NCBI GenBank assembly: GCA_025936955.1
Contig: JAICSL010000113.1
Span: 1-6,187, forward strand
Origin: Nitrososphaeraceae archaeon
GTDB taxonomy: Archaea > Thermoproteota > Nitrososphaeria > Nitrososphaerales > Nitrososphaeraceae
Length of the DNA stretch: 6,187 nt
Direction: 5' to 3'
A program made the translations under genes and the position numbers. The notes beneath the pieces are model-generated. The model ran no database searches, was not told the DNA's origin, and saw only the letters and a program-made list of their open reading frames with translations. This document shows, piece after piece, positions 5,338 through 6,187 of the stretch (positions are counted from its first letter, which is position 1; every line of letters begins with the position of its first letter).

Positions 5338-5937
5338 TCACCGTTTTGTTGCTGAAATTATCAACACAGGATTTCTAGCAATCATCATGGTCCCTGTCAT
5401 TACTTTTCTTGATTTAGCAATTGTGACTTGAGTGATATCGATTTCCTCTAATTCTGTTTCATTAATTGTAGTTATGGCCTTATACATAGTTTCAATCAAA
5501 ATTGTATTGATAACTAGCCTACCGCCGCTCTTTAATCGCTCTATGGCCAATCGCATTATCTCTTCCGTGTTTCCCAACGTACCACCAATTATTATGGCGT
5601 CGACACATGGAAGATATTGTAAAATATCTTGTGCTTTAGAGTTGATTATTTCAGCATGTACTTTGAACTTTTCCAGATTCTTTGTTGTTAATTTTATGGC
5701 TTCTTGGTCTAAATCAATGGCATAGATTGTGCCTCCTCTTGTCTGTAGACAAAGTTCAACGGTAATACTGCCACTACCACAACCGACGTCTATTACGGAG
5801 GCGCCCTCTTTTAATCTTAATTTGCTAATAACAAGGGCTCGAATCTCTTCCTTTGTAATAGGGACTTTCTCAGTTCTTTCAAATAACTCGTCACAAATAC
5901 CAGGAGTACAGTAATCCCACGGCATTCTCCATTGCAT
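5338..5937 (-). CDS. cbiT: Cobalt-precorrin-6B (precorrin-8W) C15-methyltransferase, decarboxylating (CbiT)
   Basis: CbiT methylates C15 and removes the carboxyl of the C12 acetate side chain during corrin synthesis, working with CbiE, which methylates C5. In aerobic bacteria the two are fused as CobL; here CbiT stands alone at 199 residues. Seen are the entry motif GICDELFERTEKVPITKEEIRAL (13-35 region, only key parts Gly13, Asp16, Phe19, Pro26, Thr28 given), class I methyltransferase motif I VIDVGCGSGSIT (48-59), the acidic ribose-binding loop YAIDLDQEAI (72-81), DAIIIGGTLGN (113-123, the CbiT-type GG-x-x-G turn), GGRLVINTILIET, and the C-terminal GTMMIARNPVLII typical of archaeal CbiT. Start choice is ATG 5937 or ATG 5925; GAGGG lies directly before the first, too close for an ordinary ribosome binding site. 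It follows the small membrane protein gene by 19 nt. cbiE is not in the window. Confidence 0.93.
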   Translation of the reverse strand: MQWRMPWDYCTPGICDELFERTEKVPITKEEIRALVISKLRLKEGASVIDVGCGSGSITVELCLQTRGGTIYAIDLDQEAIKLTTKNLEKFKVHAEIINSKAQDILQYLPCVDAIIIGGTLGNTEEIMRLAIERLKSGGRLVINTILIETMYKAITTINETELEEIDITQVTIAKSRKVMTGTMMIARNPVLIISATKR

Positions 5938-5956
5938 CCCTCTGATAACAAGTATT

Positions 5957-6187
5957 TTAACGTGTAACGATTTGATGTAGCCCTGTATAGACGATAATCA
6001 TAAACATAAGCAATAGAAAAATAAATGGAAATATTCCGTTTGTTGCTAACTTTCTTTGTTCGGATTTAGGAATGTTCTTTGTAATGTTCTTTGCAACGCC
6101 ATAGGATATTATGTAGAATATTATTCCGATTAAAATCACTATTCCTGATGCAGTATTTTGATTACTACCTGGTGAAATTACAAAACC
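5957..6187 (-). CDS. Small membrane protein with two predicted helices, start beyond the window
   Basis: The reading frame is open from the right edge to a TAA at 5957-5959. It reads GFVISPGSNQNTASGIV and then continues to the C terminus, so at least 76 residues exist and the N terminus is not shown. A GTG at 6139 would give a 60-residue version, but the open frame continues upstream of it. Two hydrophobic segments can be seen: one starting IVILIGIIFYIISYGVA, and one with IFPFIFLLLMFMIIVYTGL. They are separated by a basic, polar stretch of about 20 residues (KNITKNIPKSEQRKLATNG). This suggests a hairpin in the membrane with a positively charged, probably cytoplasmic loop. I do not recognise the family. 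It ends 19 nt before cbiT on the same strand and is probably co-transcribed, but a role in cobalt uptake or cobalamin synthesis is not shown: it has no resemblance I can see to CbiM, CbiN or CbiQ. Confidence 0.6.
   Translation of the reverse strand, partial: GFVISPGSNQNTASGIVILIGIIFYIISYGVAKNITKNIPKSEQRKLATNGIFPFIFLLLMFMIIVYTGLHQIVTR

Noticed and set aside
5178..5378. Plus-strand frame of 66 residues (64 from the ATG at 5184) in the cbiT-cbiL spacer
   Set aside because: AAGGA lies about 8 nt before the ATG, but the protein is a low-complexity mix of Ile, Leu, Phe and Tyr expected from AT-rich DNA, and its end runs antisense into the 3' end of cbiT. Evidence is too weak to call a gene.
5432..5914. 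Two plus-strand frames inside cbiT
   Set aside because: Both are antisense shadows of a well-supported methyltransferase gene.

Overview
This is an AT-rich chromosomal window (GC roughly one third by eye) that most likely comes from an archaeon, probably an ammonia-oxidising member of the Thaumarchaeota (Nitrososphaerota). That placement is an inference. It rests on several genes having a TATA-like box about 25-30 nt upstream of the start codon with little or no leader (cbiL, the murI-like gene, the 99-residue gene). Other support is T-tract rather than hairpin/U-tract transcript ends, a small protein with a single C2H2 zinc finger, and stand-alone CbiT, CbiL and CbiF of the cobalt-early (anaerobic) cobalamin pathway. 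No rRNA or other phylogenetic marker is present, so the lineage is provisional.

Layout. Nearly everything is on the minus strand, so the window is described from its right end. A small two-helix membrane protein enters from beyond the right edge (to 5957). It is followed 19 nt later by cbiT (5937-5338). A gene-free, very AT-rich stretch of 550 bp (4788-5337) separates cbiT from cbiL (4787-4062). cbiL overlaps cbiF (4075-3287) by 14 nt. After a 112-bp gap comes a small C2H2 zinc-finger protein (3174-2815). The only plus-strand gene is an unrecognised 99-residue protein (2422-2721). It diverges from an unrecognised 191-residue helical protein (2355-1780) across a 66-bp shared promoter region. 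The last two genes are a glutamate-racemase-like protein (1514-714) and the N-terminal half of ribose-phosphate pyrophosphokinase (506 to beyond the left edge). They are separated by a 207-bp spacer that holds a long perfect-stem hairpin.

How the genes work together. CbiL, CbiF and CbiT act on the same corrin-ring intermediates: C20 methylation, C11 methylation, then C15 methylation with decarboxylation of the C12 acetate. They are clearly part of one pathway, even though the cluster is split and the other cbi genes are not here. Ribose-phosphate pyrophosphokinase makes PRPP for nucleotide, histidine and nicotinamide synthesis, and its neighbours show no functional link to cobalamin.

The most unusual point is the racemase-like protein. 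It keeps the fold-defining motifs of the Asp/Glu racemase family but has serine at both positions where the two catalytic cysteines should be. The hairpin between it and prs, and the unrecognised divergent pair, are the next most interesting features. I see no mobile element, CRISPR array, tRNA or rRNA, and nothing that amounts to a clearly new multi-gene system.
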